From positions 7,254,001 through 7,318,000 of the forward strand of contig NC_061470.1 of assembly GCF_022581195.2 (NCBI RefSeq): DNA of 64,000 nt. Direction: 5' to 3'. The notes below the pieces were generated by a model. The model made no database searches and was not told the origin of the DNA. It saw nothing but the letters and a program-made list of their open reading frames with translations. Source of the DNA: Helicoverpa zea (taxonomy: Eukaryota > Arthropoda > Insecta > Lepidoptera > Noctuidae). Shown here in pieces: positions 35,601 through 46,834 of this stretch; positions within the stretch are counted from its first letter, which is position 1, and each line of letters opens with the position of its first letter. Both the position numbers and the translations under genes were made by a program.

Positions 35601-38600
35601 CGCAACGCTCGCGACTCCATGTTACGTGTGATGCTTTTATGTTCGTTTAATTGGTATCCAACACCGAAAAAATTTTGCGCTCTTCCGTCGAGGTTTCCTT
35701 TGATGTTTATTTTTTATCCCTCTGATTCAAAAAAAGCAATGGCGCTTTCTTCGCTAGCTGCTTCTTACTCATTTGCATTTGCTTTTTTGTGTGAATATTG
35801 TACTTTTTGAGACCTTATTAATTTACAGTGGTTTTGTTTATTTTGTGTAGGTAATTAAACTAAAAAAAAAATCGCGCTCGCTTCGCTCGCCGTACCGGCT
35901 ACCTCTGAATGTCTTTCAATGCTAGCGGGTGCTTGGAACTTCTTCTTTTAGTAAAAAAAAAATCGCGCTCGCTCGCCTCGCACCTGTACAAACCCAATCT
36001 ATTTCTTTTTGCGTTTACTTTGTCTGTCTTCAAACTGAAAACTATTCACATAATACACAAAGTCAAGGGCGGCTAAATTGTTTTCTGGCCCGTGTGGCAG
36101 ATAGCCATGCTACGCCTGAGTATACTGAATATGCCTCTAACCATATAACCATTTGGTGCGCTACCATACGCTACGAGCCGTACCTAAGTGTATTTACTTC
36201 TTTAGTTTACTGCTAAGGTTCCGCCGAAAAATGGTGAAACGAAAAGGGTTCCGAAGCCAAAAGAATTCGGGAACCGCTGGCTTAGGGCATCAATGCAGTG
36301 CAATCATTACCTAAGTGGCCCCTATGTATTGAAAGATTGTGATTAACTTAAACTAACGCACTTAAATATCTATAATAATGTTTAAAGTCAGTAAAATATG
36401 TTATTTGGTGGGTTTCCCTTCGAAAACTTATAAGGCACATGTCATATGTAAGGAAGCGCGAGCGGAGCGAGCGCGAACATTTTTTAGTCTAAGGACACAA
36501 AACAAATAAAAACCACTGTAAATAAACAAAGCAAAGTCAAAAAGTAAGATATGCACAGAAGTGAAGTGCAAAAGCCGCGAGCGAAGTGAGCGCGATTTTT
36601 TCCTTAGAGTTTTTATGAAGTAAACATATTATCATAAAAAGCCATAACGGACGTGCGCGAAAAATGTTTTTTCGGAATGCCTCAACAATTAAACAAAGAT
36701 AAAATGCGACATCTCACATGGAGCCGCGAGCGCAGCGAGCGCTAATTTTTTTGGGGATGTAAAGGGTGAAACAGTCAAAATTGATAGGAGACGACCAAAG
36801 CTAGGGCGGCTTTTTCTGAAATTTTATTGGTTTAATTTTGCCGCCCCCTAAATAGCATTTGCCCCACGCTACGCCACTGGTTGATCTTAAATCGTTTTTA
36901 AGAATCTTTAATTTTGAAAATGTCCTTTCAACAGATGTACCTAACTGAAACCGGCAGTGTAAGTAATATTCTTAGCGCTATTACTGTGTTCGGAAATATT
37001 GAAATCAAATCATTAATAAAAAGATATTGTATTTTTTAAATATTATGTGATAACTGGCTAGATTTGCCGCCCCCTAGGACGTGCCGCCTGCGTGCTGTGC
37101 ACGCGCTGCACGCCCGCTTACGGCGCCGGGCCTGAATAAGTGCACGCATATTCAGTTTTTACCTAACCTAACTATTATAGTAATCTGTGCTTAAATGCTT
37201 TACTTTCCCGCCTTGAGCTTAGAATACCCTTAGGAACCATTTAAAGTTAACTCGTTAGACGTTAATAACTGTTAGAAGAAACATGAATGAATAGGTCAGT
37301 TATCTAGACATTAGGCCACCGTCATACCTATCTATGGCGCAGGAACGTGGAAAGGTAGGCGTTTACCGGCGAGAATTACTCGAAATGAAATTGCAGAACT
37401 AACTGCAAGTAGTTTTATATTGCAACAGATCTGCTGGTGTAAGCCAGTTGCAAGTGCAATATAAAGCTCAACCGCATCTAATATCGTTCAAATCCCAATT
37501 TGGATGTGTGCATCGGTGAAATGCATCAGCGGGCACCGTGTCACGACTCGCAATGAATGAGTAATGACACGCATTAAATCGTAAACCATCACCATAACTC
37601 GCCTCAATGGTGACCGAATTGACACAATTACCTCATCATGGATCCAAATCACACGCATAACAATAAGAAACATCATTATTTACCGCCATTGATCGAAACA
37701 ATAGCACTTTTACGCGTTTACGTTTCCTCACATCGCCAAAACGTTTGGTGCATTATAATACGCACGATGTCCTGCGCAAAGTTACGTGCGCGAGTGACGC
37801 TCCTTGACCAAGTTAGCGAAAAACTGTAATTGCAAAACTATTATTAGTGATACTCGTGTAATTATATGTCAAAGTACTAACTAGCCTGTTACGTTGTCCA
37901 GACCTAACAGACCACCATATTGACACAAGTATCAATTATGTTACAAACAAATAGGTACGTGATGGTTGTGTAATGTGGATAAGTGCATATCTGATTTACC
38001 TACGTAGCTAAATCAAGATGAGTTCAGAGAAAATGTACAAGTTTAATTGGAAAACCTACCTACCTAGGTAGTGATACGATCATATGGGTATAATACAGTA
38101 GTAGGTAAGAAGTAGTAGTAGTACTATCTACTTAGTTGTAGGTTGCCATATCATATTGTCTCTTATTAAACTAATGTAAGTCTAAAGAAAAGGTGGATGA
38201 TGGATTGTCTGAGAAATGTAACACATGATGTTATGAACAAGAGAGTGGATGTTAGTGTTACGAGTAACCTTTAAATAATCGGTATTACAAAAAAGACATA
38301 AACGCAGAATATAGAAACAAGCAATGTTAGAAAAAATAAAAACGGTTCGAGACTAGGTGCTTTATTTACAATCGTAACAATTTAGTGTTGTTTTGCTAAA
38401 CGTTGTTAGTTGTTTTTAATATAACACTACTTTAGCTAAGCGAACTTGATGGAAACTTGTTAAGTCGTTTACTTAACTGTCAGTAGCAATTTTCCAGAAC
38501 TATTGACAAATGGAACCGGTCTGACTGGTCTCATTGAAGAACAATAGACTATGTTGTTGTACTTATAAGGAAAAGGAATAGAGAGCTACCTACCTAATGC

Positions 38601-41600
38601 TGCTACACCATGGTAGAGCACCAAACTGGTTCGCTATAGTTTATTTCATTATAAAATATTAGCATATAACCTTGACACGTCAAAGACAACGTGATTTTTC
38701 TTTTTCCCTGATCAATATCGCTATTAAGTAGTACTTTTCCGAACAACACCTACTTATGTTCAGTTTATTTTTAACCAATATTTTTTTATGATCAAGTTAC
38801 ACGAGTCTTACGTACATAAATATGTATTATCGCTTTGAAGCGATATATAACAAACAAAACAACAATCCATAACACTCGAAAAACGAAATAAGAACCAAGT
38901 TTTGAGCGATATTTTATGTGACCAATTAGTTATTTTTGCTCTGCACCTGAAGCATCTCGTGAAAAGGCGACATAAACTAAATGTACATACTAAACGATGC
39001 AGTTCTTATTACAAAAGGAACGAAGGCAAGAATGACCATGTTTCGCGTCCAATGCTAAGAATTAGAATACAATGCAATAATCGGGCGTTGATCGCAATGA
39101 AACAATAATACTTATGTACCACCTACTGCTGAGGCTCATTTTCCTCAATATGCTACGAAAGCAAATAGGTTTGAAATGTTGCTACAATTACGGAAGTGAA
39201 GTGAAAATAATTGCTGATCTGTTGGTGACGCAAATATGCGGATTACGGCACAAATGTGTGATGAAACGACGGAAACGAATCACATTGTTTAATAGCTAGA
39301 TGTGTTTGTTCCAGAGATAAGACGATTATCAGATAGAACAACAAACATACATAAACGGTACCTAACTTAGGGATGTTGTAGACATATTGGGGATCAGCCA
39401 GAATCATCTCATTACTACTACTAATTAATACATAGGTATTGTGTTCCCAATGTACTCTCGGACTGAGTCCAGACTATGTAAAATTCTACAAAATTAGAAG
39501 AGCAAATAACTATAGAAACGATAGACGCTTCGCAAATTCGTTGCTATGGTCATAGCGTGTTGATAATATTTCATGTACACAACACATTTACACACTCGTG
39601 GTTTTCGGACCTACATTTACCAAAAATATTTTTTGACAAATGACTACTTATCATCGTTTTGCAAACTTCTGTTTAAATTGCGAAATATTATTGGGTCCTA
39701 GAAGGCTAATACCACAAAGGTTTCGAGTTTAGATGAAAATGTTCAACCCAGCAGTGCGTAAAAGAGTCTTATACTTAATGTTGGAAGTACTTAACATGTA
39801 GAAAATTCTTCTTTATATCTCACATAAGACACTCTGAACTTAAACTTCTCTTATGAATTTCAACGAGTTGATTTCAGCTTTAAGCTACTATGAAAATACA
39901 AATTTTTCATTGAAATGTCTTCTGTTCTGCAGACAAACGCATCTTGGAGCTGTTCGTGCGAGGATGCCGTATGGATCTGGATCGTGCTCGCTCCAAGCTG
40001 GAGGCCTACTGCCTGGCGAGGGCGCGCTTCCGAGATCTGTACGAACATCGCTCACTCAGCTGCCCTCCTCTCGATGAAGTCTGCAAGTTCATGTGAGTTA
40101 CCAACTCCTTTTTAAAATCGGCCTCGGGATCAAACAGAAACAGGTTACAGAAAGTCAGTGGTCATTCATTCTGCTTTCCGACAGTTTCTCTATCTGATGA
40201 CAACCTTTAAACTTAATCAACTTCGCATAATTAGATAGACAACGATGTTGATACTTATTATTTTGATTTTAACATTGTGAAGTAGTCTGAACTCTGATTG
40301 ATTTATAATCTTCATTCACAGGGACATAGTAGTACTCCCAAAGCTGACAGATGAGGGCTACAGGATCACGATCTTCAGGATACGACCGGAATACCCTGAG
40401 AGCTCGGCAGACGTAGCCAACGCCGTCCGTGCAGTACTGCTCACCAGTGACGTCAGGATGTACGACGAACATCAGATCGGAGGAGACGTTTTCATCTATG
40501 AGGTCAGTTAGGCCAAAATTGAGTATTATGTGAATTGTTTGTAGGTATTATTTTACATTCAAGTTGACTGAGCAGCACATAAAGAGCCCAATATAGAAAC
40601 AGTAAACGTTAATTTCGTCGCGCCTTGTATGGACCAGATTAGTGAATCCATCCTAATTAAATACAGCGATCACAGGTTTATTTTCTAGAAAATAGTTCCG
40701 TATCAGGTCAGTGACTTTTATAGATGTATCTAATAAGAGTAACCTTCAAATTATTCAAAAGATTTCCGATCCGCTTTTGCATAATAATAGAATTCAAAAT
40801 GATTCGATTCATTTTCAAATAATCAGATGGGCCCATTATGCTTCCCTGTGGAACACTTATAGTTTATTTAATCTGACGCAATTTAACCTTATGTTACATC
40901 TTCGCTTTATCACCGTTTGTTCCAAATATATGCCATTTTGACCTAGGAGGCAACAAGGCATTTATATTTAGACATCTAGTCAGTTTATCATCTTTTCTGA
41001 TTTGAATGAAATTATGAAAACGAGTTTGTTTTCTTATTCTTACCCACAGGTGTCAAACGTGCGTGGTTCGGTGGTGGCGCACGTGGCGGCGGCTGCTAAC
41101 GCGGTGCGACGCTCCATCCAGTTAGCGCAGGCTGCATACCCTCAGCGGCTGAAGAGGATCCACGTAGTGGGCTCACCTCCCTTCCTCGCCTCCTCCCTGG
41201 CACTCATGAGGAATTGCGTCAACGAGAAGATTAAGAGACGGGTACGCGTAAAAATTATAATATTTGTCAGTAATGTCCGGGTTTTTCTTCTTGTTCCTAC
41301 CCTGTTCTATTTTTGTAACCAAGTTCTATTTAAATAATAATTTGACGTAATAATTACGTTGGCAACTAAGTACACATGAGGAAACTAAGTTGTTTAAGCT
41401 ACCGCCTACGATCAAGGAAATTGAATACAGTTTACTCGCCACGCAACGATCTACTTATCAATGAATGACTGTTACAACATTACTGAATAAAAATATTTCT
41501 TGTAATAAACTATCCAATTGTATTGAACTTCTCACCTATTACAACCGAGGAATAGGTACAAATCGTTACAGTTTAATATAGCCTTTCCCCAGTGGCGGAT

Positions 41601-42937
41601 TAACCCTATAAGCACAACAAGCACGTGCTTGGGGCCCCTGTTCTCCAGGGGCCTCCATCCTCTGCTGGCGTTTCATTTTATACCTACATTTTATCGAGAT
41701 TCATCCACAATATATCCGAAATCACAAGGCGCGAGCAGTTCGGGAGTGACCCTTCATACACCCCCGCCTCTAAACTTGATTGGTCGCAGTGCTGTAGATT
41801 GTTGTACGATCGCAGTGATTTTTTTTTTCAATTGTGCAGTTGTTATACAATTTTTTTTCGGCTTCTACTCATCGTTGGGCAAAGAATTAATAGGCAACGA
41901 TAGCGTTCCGAAGTCGCTATCGTACAGTCGTTGGGAAGCTCACGCTGTAACTACGAGTGCAATATAACAAACATATCCGAAAATTTTGGATGCTTTAGAT
42001 CAGTGGTCCTGGTGGTGGTGGGCTGGTGGTGCCTGGAGGCATTCCAAGTGGTCCGCGGACCACCGGTTAAGTCCGCGGACGTTGTTATCGATCTTACGTT
42101 ATCCATCTTACTTGTCCAACAGAAAGAAATGAAGGTTTGAAATGTAGCCCTTTTACGAAATTTTAGTTCTGAGTCTTAAAACATAATCAAGATTTCCCGC
42201 TCGCTTCGCTCGCGTTTTCAAAAACTATATGTCCTCGTTTTTACATTTGTCAACAAATTAAAAGTTAAGTACGTTTGGGCTACATTGTACGTAATTTTGG
42301 TTCTGAGTTTATAATAAAAATAATTAAAATTTCGCGCTCGCTTCGCTCGCGTATTCAGAAACTATGTGCCTTCGTTTTTGCATTTGTCAACAAACAAAAA
42401 ATTAAGTACGTTTGGGATAAATTTTACCTCCGTACGAGTCCGAAAAAAATTTCGCGCTCGCTTCGCTCGCGCATTTGAAACTACATGTGCATCACTCTCG
42501 CTTTGCTCGGTCAATTTCTTCAACCTTCTATTTCCATTTAAGTATGTAATAGGGGGTCTACACAGGCTCTGTGCTTAGGGCCTCGGATACTCTTAATCCG
42601 CCACTGCCTTTCCCACAATTTCAGTATTTTATATCCTTATCCAATATTTCTCTATTTCCACATCTTATCTCAATATCTTTGTCTATCTCTACAGTACTAC
42701 TTGCACCCGAAAGTTGATGAACTTCTGGATCACATTCCGGCACAAGTGTTGCCCCGCGAATGGGGAGGAGAGGAAGAAAACATCGATGTCCTGTCGAAGA
42801 AGTGGCGGCGCCGCATCGACGAGGTCAGCCCCTACCTGCGCATCTTCAACGAGGCCTGCAAGGCAGCCCCGGCTCCTGTCAACGATGTCGATATATACGG
42901 CACAGTAGGAGCTTTCAGAAAGCTCGATATCGATTAA
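32666..42937 (+). CDS. CRAL-TRIO domain protein (alpha-tocopherol transfer protein-like)
   Basis: Cytosolic carrier family that binds small hydrophobic ligands such as retinoids, tocopherol or phosphoinositides; the ligand here is unknown. Exons: 32666-32813, 39933-40092, 40322-40502, 41050-41241, 42695-42937. All junctions are GT/AG in matching phase; total 924 nt, 307 aa, the usual family size. The N-terminal helical part (PENVDKRILELFVRGCRMDL, then SKLEAYC) is the CRAL-TRIO N domain. The lipid-binding fold follows: DIVVLPKLTDEGYRITIFRI, DVFIYEVSNVRGSVVAHVAA, RIHVVGSPPFLASSLALM, YYLHPKVDELLDHIPAQVLP then REWGGEE. The end of the last exon (LPxEWGG) is typical. Intron 1 is over 7 kb and holds two hAT elements; intron 4 holds another. 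Insects have many paralogues, so I give no symbol. Confidence 0.9.
32814..34796. other. First part of CRAL-TRIO intron 1
   Basis: AT-rich DNA with scattered TAGGTACCTA-type motifs common in moth introns. No gene or clear element recognised. Confidence 0.45.
34797..37134. mobile_element. hAT-like non-autonomous element B, 2338 bp, with nested element
   Basis: AATAAGTG flanks both ends (34789-34796 and 37135-37142). Termini: left CAGGCCCGCCGCTAGC, right (minus strand) CAGGCCCGGCGCCGTAAGCG. Contains a palindromic block of 12 G (34885-34896) and 13 C (34918-34930), and the nested element C at 35136-36279. Outside C it has three GC boxes in the opposite orientation (36456-36475, 36576-36594, 36725-36742). 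It shares TCCATCTTACTTGTCCAACA (34943-34962) with element D. Confidence 0.78.
35136..36279. mobile_element. hAT-like non-autonomous element C, 1144 bp, nested in B
   Basis: Termini CAGCGGTTCCCAAATGGGG and (minus strand) CAGCGGTTCCCGAATTC; flanks GCTTATGG and GCTTAGGG are an eight-base duplication with one mismatch. GTTCCG motifs repeat near both ends. GC boxes at 35584-35613, 35872-35890 and 35964-35980. Frames of 95-99 codons inside (35511-35810, 35929-36216) match no transposase I recognise. Confidence 0.78.
37135..39932. other. Remainder of CRAL-TRIO intron 1
   Basis: AT-rich intron DNA. A weak relic of the RTE-like LINE tail (AAAGGTGGATGATGGATTGT) is at about 38190-38275. No gene recognised. 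Confidence 0.45.
41590..42606. mobile_element. hAT-like non-autonomous element D, 1017 bp
   Basis: Perfect eight-base duplication CCTTTCCC at 41582-41589 and 42607-42614. Termini CAGTGGCGGATTAACCC and (minus strand) CAGTGGCGGATTAAGAG. Three GC boxes in the right half at 42197-42214, 42333-42351 and 42453-42471, each at the end of a degenerate unit of about 120-136 bp (AAATTAAGTACGTTTGGG.. to ..TTCAAAAAC). Lies in CRAL-TRIO intron 4, 80 bases before the last exon. Frames such as KISRSLRSRI come from the boxes and are not real genes. Confidence 0.85.
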
Positions 42938-43346
42938 CAGACCAGAGCACAACACTTATATCTATAGAACAAGTTTAAGGAAGGGGTTTGTTTTGAAGGT
43001 AATGCTCATGATATAGGAAATAAGATCTGTGTTACGTATTAATTAATCATTTTCGTGAAAGAAAGGCACTACGTAGAAAAACAGCGGATTCACTTTAGGG
43101 GAAAAATGTTTAATGTAGAAAAATGTGTAATTAAAAATGTCCGATTCCAGAAACAAAGTTAGTTAGTTTTGGGATTTACTTCGTCCGTCCGAATGTGTGT
43201 ATGAAATGCCAGTGTGTGTTAACATTGTTGATTCCATACCTTTGTTATATTATTATTTTAAGTGCTCAATATTGTTTAAGTTAAAATAATATAGTATTAT
43301 GTTTTTACTCTTATTATTGTGATATTTTGGGATTAAATGTTTGCTC

Positions 43347-43352
43347 AATAAA
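43347..43352 (+). terminator. Poly(A) signal AATAAA, CRAL-TRIO gene
   Basis: AATAAA about 410 bases after the stop codon; a second AATAAA is at about 43550. Either could be used. Confidence 0.5.
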
Positions 43353-43679
43353 TGGGCAATGTAGAATTTAATGGTAGTTTTTTTTTTAACTCGTCACGTT
43401 GGAAAACCTGCTGTAATTCCTACTACTCCTGTCATAATGTGTATATCGGGTAGTGGGTACCCTCAAACACGTGCTCTGAAACATGGTTAAAAAAAAAGCG
43501 TCAGCATGTTTTTTAACTGTTTTACCATTTTAAAATATGTGGTTGAACAATAAAACCTTACATTAGCTAACTGTCCAGTCAAGACTGCGTAATACAGTTA
43601 AGATCTTAAAAGATAAATGTAACACCACTTTATAAGTAGCTTTTGAAACAAGTATCAAGTGGATACCTAATGCTTGCAT

Positions 43680-43745
43680 CATCCTCCGAGCCCTTTTTCC
43701 CAACTATGTTGGGGTCGGCTTCCAGTCTAACCGGATGTAGCTGAG
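43680..43745 (+). repeat. GGCTTCCAGTCTAACCGG repeat, short copy 3
   Basis: Near-identical to 4511-4568, continuing TGTAGCTGAGTACC at its 3' side like the copy at 3160-3345. Confidence 0.75.
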
Positions 43746-44152
43746 TACCTAATGCTTACCTATTTTATATATTTTTTTTTCTTTTCGTTCAATAATTTCC
43801 ACGGGAATCTGATCTACACTTTTGAACCGGAAGGCCAATGGGGCAAAGTTCCATTTACGCATGTCCGAAAACGTGGCATTGTTTACACAAGTAGGTAAGT
43901 CGATAAAACTTGATTACCTACTTGAAGATTATTAATCACCTATGTCCTAATTTAAATATTCAAATTAAACTGACAACACCATACTGTTCGCCGGTTTTTT
44001 TTTTATGTATAACGGATTTTCTCTTTTTATATGATTTTGAGTCGTTTGAAAGAGATTGTCATTTATTATTGAGACAGGTTCAGATTTCGAGTTTGGCAAA
44101 ATCTAAGAATAAGCGGTCATTTAACGGTTAGACTACAACCTCTTGACCTCAA

Positions 44153-45543
44153 CAGCCCCGGATCTAGGGGGGGGGCAAGCCGGGGCCCATGCCCCGGGCG
44201 GCAAATTCAGGGGGCGGCAAAATCAGGCGGCTGCCTGATTTTAAATCGTACATCACAGAATACCATAATTGTTACCTACAGGGCCGTCTTAACCTATGGT
44301 GCAGGGTGTGTGTATGTCTCAGGGGCGCCCCACCACCAGGAAATTTCGAAAAAATTACACCCGTTTGATAAGGAAGTTCCATTGTATCATGATACTGACA
44401 AGCAAAGTTTCTAAAAAAGTCGCCTTCGCTTTGTTTAATTGATCATTTTGATTATTTTTCACTTTTAACATCCTCCAAATAAGTGAAAAAATTCTCGCTC
44501 GCTACGCTCGCGACTAAATGACAACGTATGTATTGTTTTTCTGATGGTTTATCATTTTTATTGACGCACCGAATCAACGAACACAAATGGCACTCGCTCT
44601 AATCACGGTTTCTTTTTATTTGTACATAATTCCCAGTTTCATTTGTGAGTCTTCAGGGCCGTCTTAAGCTATGGTGCAAGGTGTGCGAATAACCCGGGCG
44701 CCTCGGTCTCAGGGGCGCCGCGGGACGCCCCTGTTTGATAAGGAATTTCCACATTGTATCATATGATACAGACAAAAAAGTCGCCTTCGCTTTGTTTGAT
44801 TGATCGATCATTTTGATTATTTTTCACTTTTAACATCCTCCAAATAAGTGAAAAAATTCTCGCTCGCTACGCTCGCGGCTAAATGACAAAGTATGTACTA
44901 TTTTTCTGATTGTTTATTATTTTTATTGACGCACCGAATTACGAACACAAATGGCACTCGCTCTTATTACGGTTTCGTTTTATTTGTACATAATTCCCAG
45001 TTTAATTTGTGAGTCTTCAAACAAATAATTTAAAAAAGTGCGTGGCTTTACAATGTACTTAGTCATTTAATATTGTGTCGTAGGCTAAAAATTTCGCGCT
45101 CGCTTCGCTCGCGCAATATTATACATATGTTACTTTCATAACTTCATGACTCAAATCCACGCTATATTACATTTTATAAGTCAAATGTAGCAAAAAATAT
45201 TTTTTATGGAGTCCTCAAAAACAAAAAAGTTTGCGCTTCCGACTGCTTGTTACTTTACAGCGCTTTTTAAAATTTATTAACTTTTTTGTCCCAAAATTAA
45301 AAAATTTGCGCGCTTCTTTCGCTCGCACAAATTTTTACAATAATTGCATTATTCTGTCTCGACTTTTATAACTTAAACCTGGCCAACAGTTTGAGCTTAC
45401 AATTATTTGGACACATTTTTTTAAGTCATTTACCTACCAAAAAAATGACTTTCGTTGGTGAAAATAAACATAAGTAGGTAGGTAGGCGGGGCGACATTTT
45501 TCAGTTTTTGCCCCGCCTAAAAAAAATTGAAGATCCGGGGCTG
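44153..45543. mobile_element. hAT-like non-autonomous element E, 1391 bp
   Basis: Perfect eight-base duplication GACCTCAA at 44145-44152 and 45544-45551. Termini CAGCCCCGGATCTAGGG and (minus strand) CAGCCCCGGATCTTCAA. Internal GC boxes at 44495-44512, 44859-44877, 45094-45112 and 45308-45326. It contains a tandem duplication (44279-44653 and 44654-45017) whose units begin CAGGGCCGTCTTAA, which looks like the end of another hAT family. Confidence 0.82.
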
Positions 45544-45803
45544 GACCTCAATGTAGTTCGGAAAAGGTTAGGCAGATGATGTAGATGATAGAAATATCAT
45601 CTTCATCATCTGCCTCTTCGCTTTTTTTTCTCTAAGCTAGAGCGAAGATCTAGAGATCTAATATAATACGTCTACATTTTTATATACTAGACACAGTGTT
45701 GGCACCGTTTGTAGTTCAGCGTCAAAAGCAGCAACAAATCAAAATTTTCAAAAGTGCCTAACAATGTAAAGGGTCGTAATTTCAGATTAATTATAATCAG
45801 GTA

Positions 45804-46826
45804 CAGTAGCGGCTTTAGGGTAGGGCGCGGTTGGGCGACGGCCCAGGGCGCCGGACATAAGGGGCGCCGCTGGCGCCCCCAACCAATCCTTGATCAGAAT
45901 TTTACTCCTATTTTTGTTTTAAATTTCATCAAAGATCGTAGCTTACAAGAATTGTATCCAAATGTATGGATAGCATCAGGGCCGCCTTAACCTATTGTGC
46001 AGGGTGTGCGAATAACCCGGGCGCCGTGGGCTCAGGGGCGCCGCGGTACGCTCCTTGACCAAGAAATTTCAATTAAATTAATGTATTGTCATACAATGCC
46101 GGGCGCGTTAGATACACTACTTTTATGTCCCAAAACTTAAAAATTTTCGCGCTCGCTTCGCTCGCGGTTTCTTTACTTTACACTTACATTTTTTTTCACA
46201 TATAGCTACTTTTAATTTATGTCCCAATACTCAAAAAAATTCGCGCTCCCTTCGCTCGCGGCTTCTTCACTTCACAGTCGCCTTTTATTATATGTATATG
46301 TTAAGGACTTTTAGTGATCCAAATCTCAAAAAAGCTTTTTCGGGCTTGCTTCACTTTATAGTTCTTTTTATTTTTCAATTTTTTTTTGTCTACCCTAGCA
46401 AAAACGTAACGTCGTTTTTAAGTCATTTTATTAATATGAAAGTAACTTCTAGTTTCTATTTATGGTACTACTTTAAGTCCCAAAATTTTAATTCATAGGC
46501 GCCAACACCAACAAAGAGTTATCTACGTTTGGGCTACATTTTAAGTCATTTTTGTTTTGAGTTCTAAAATATAACAAAAAATTTCGCGCTCGCTTCGCTC
46601 GCGCAATCAGAACCTGTGTTCCCGTGTTTTTGCATTCACTAACCAGCAATAACTTATGTACGGTTAGGCTACATTTTAGGTAATTTTTGCTTTCACTTGT
46701 TAACTATAAAAAAAAAGTTCGCGCTCGCTTCGCTCGCGCAATCGGTAACTACATATGTCTCTGTTTTTCGTAAGGGGCGCCGTAGAAATCTCGCCCAGGG
46801 CGCTAGTAGAGTTAAAGCCGGCCCTG
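45804..46826. mobile_element. hAT-like non-autonomous element F, 1023 bp
   Basis: Perfect eight-base duplication ATCAGGTA at 45796-45803 and 46827-46834. Termini CAGTAGCGGCTTTAGGG and (minus strand) CAGGGCCGGCTTTAACTC. GC boxes at 46148-46166, 46242-46260, 46584-46602 and 46720-46738. An extra left-end-like CAGGGCCGCCTTAACC lies inside at about 45976, suggesting a composite. GGGGCGCC motifs recur near both ends. Confidence 0.82.
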
Positions 46827-46834
46827 ATCAGGTA

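Noticed and set aside
35511..36216. Frames of 95-99 codons inside element C as a transposase
   Set aside because: No hAT dimerisation or catalytic motif is recognisable, and the frames run across GC boxes and low-complexity tracts.
42275..42578. Short frames rich in KISRSLRSRI
   Set aside because: They are translations of the GC boxes in hAT element D; the repeats are not spaced in multiples of three and recur with frame breaks.
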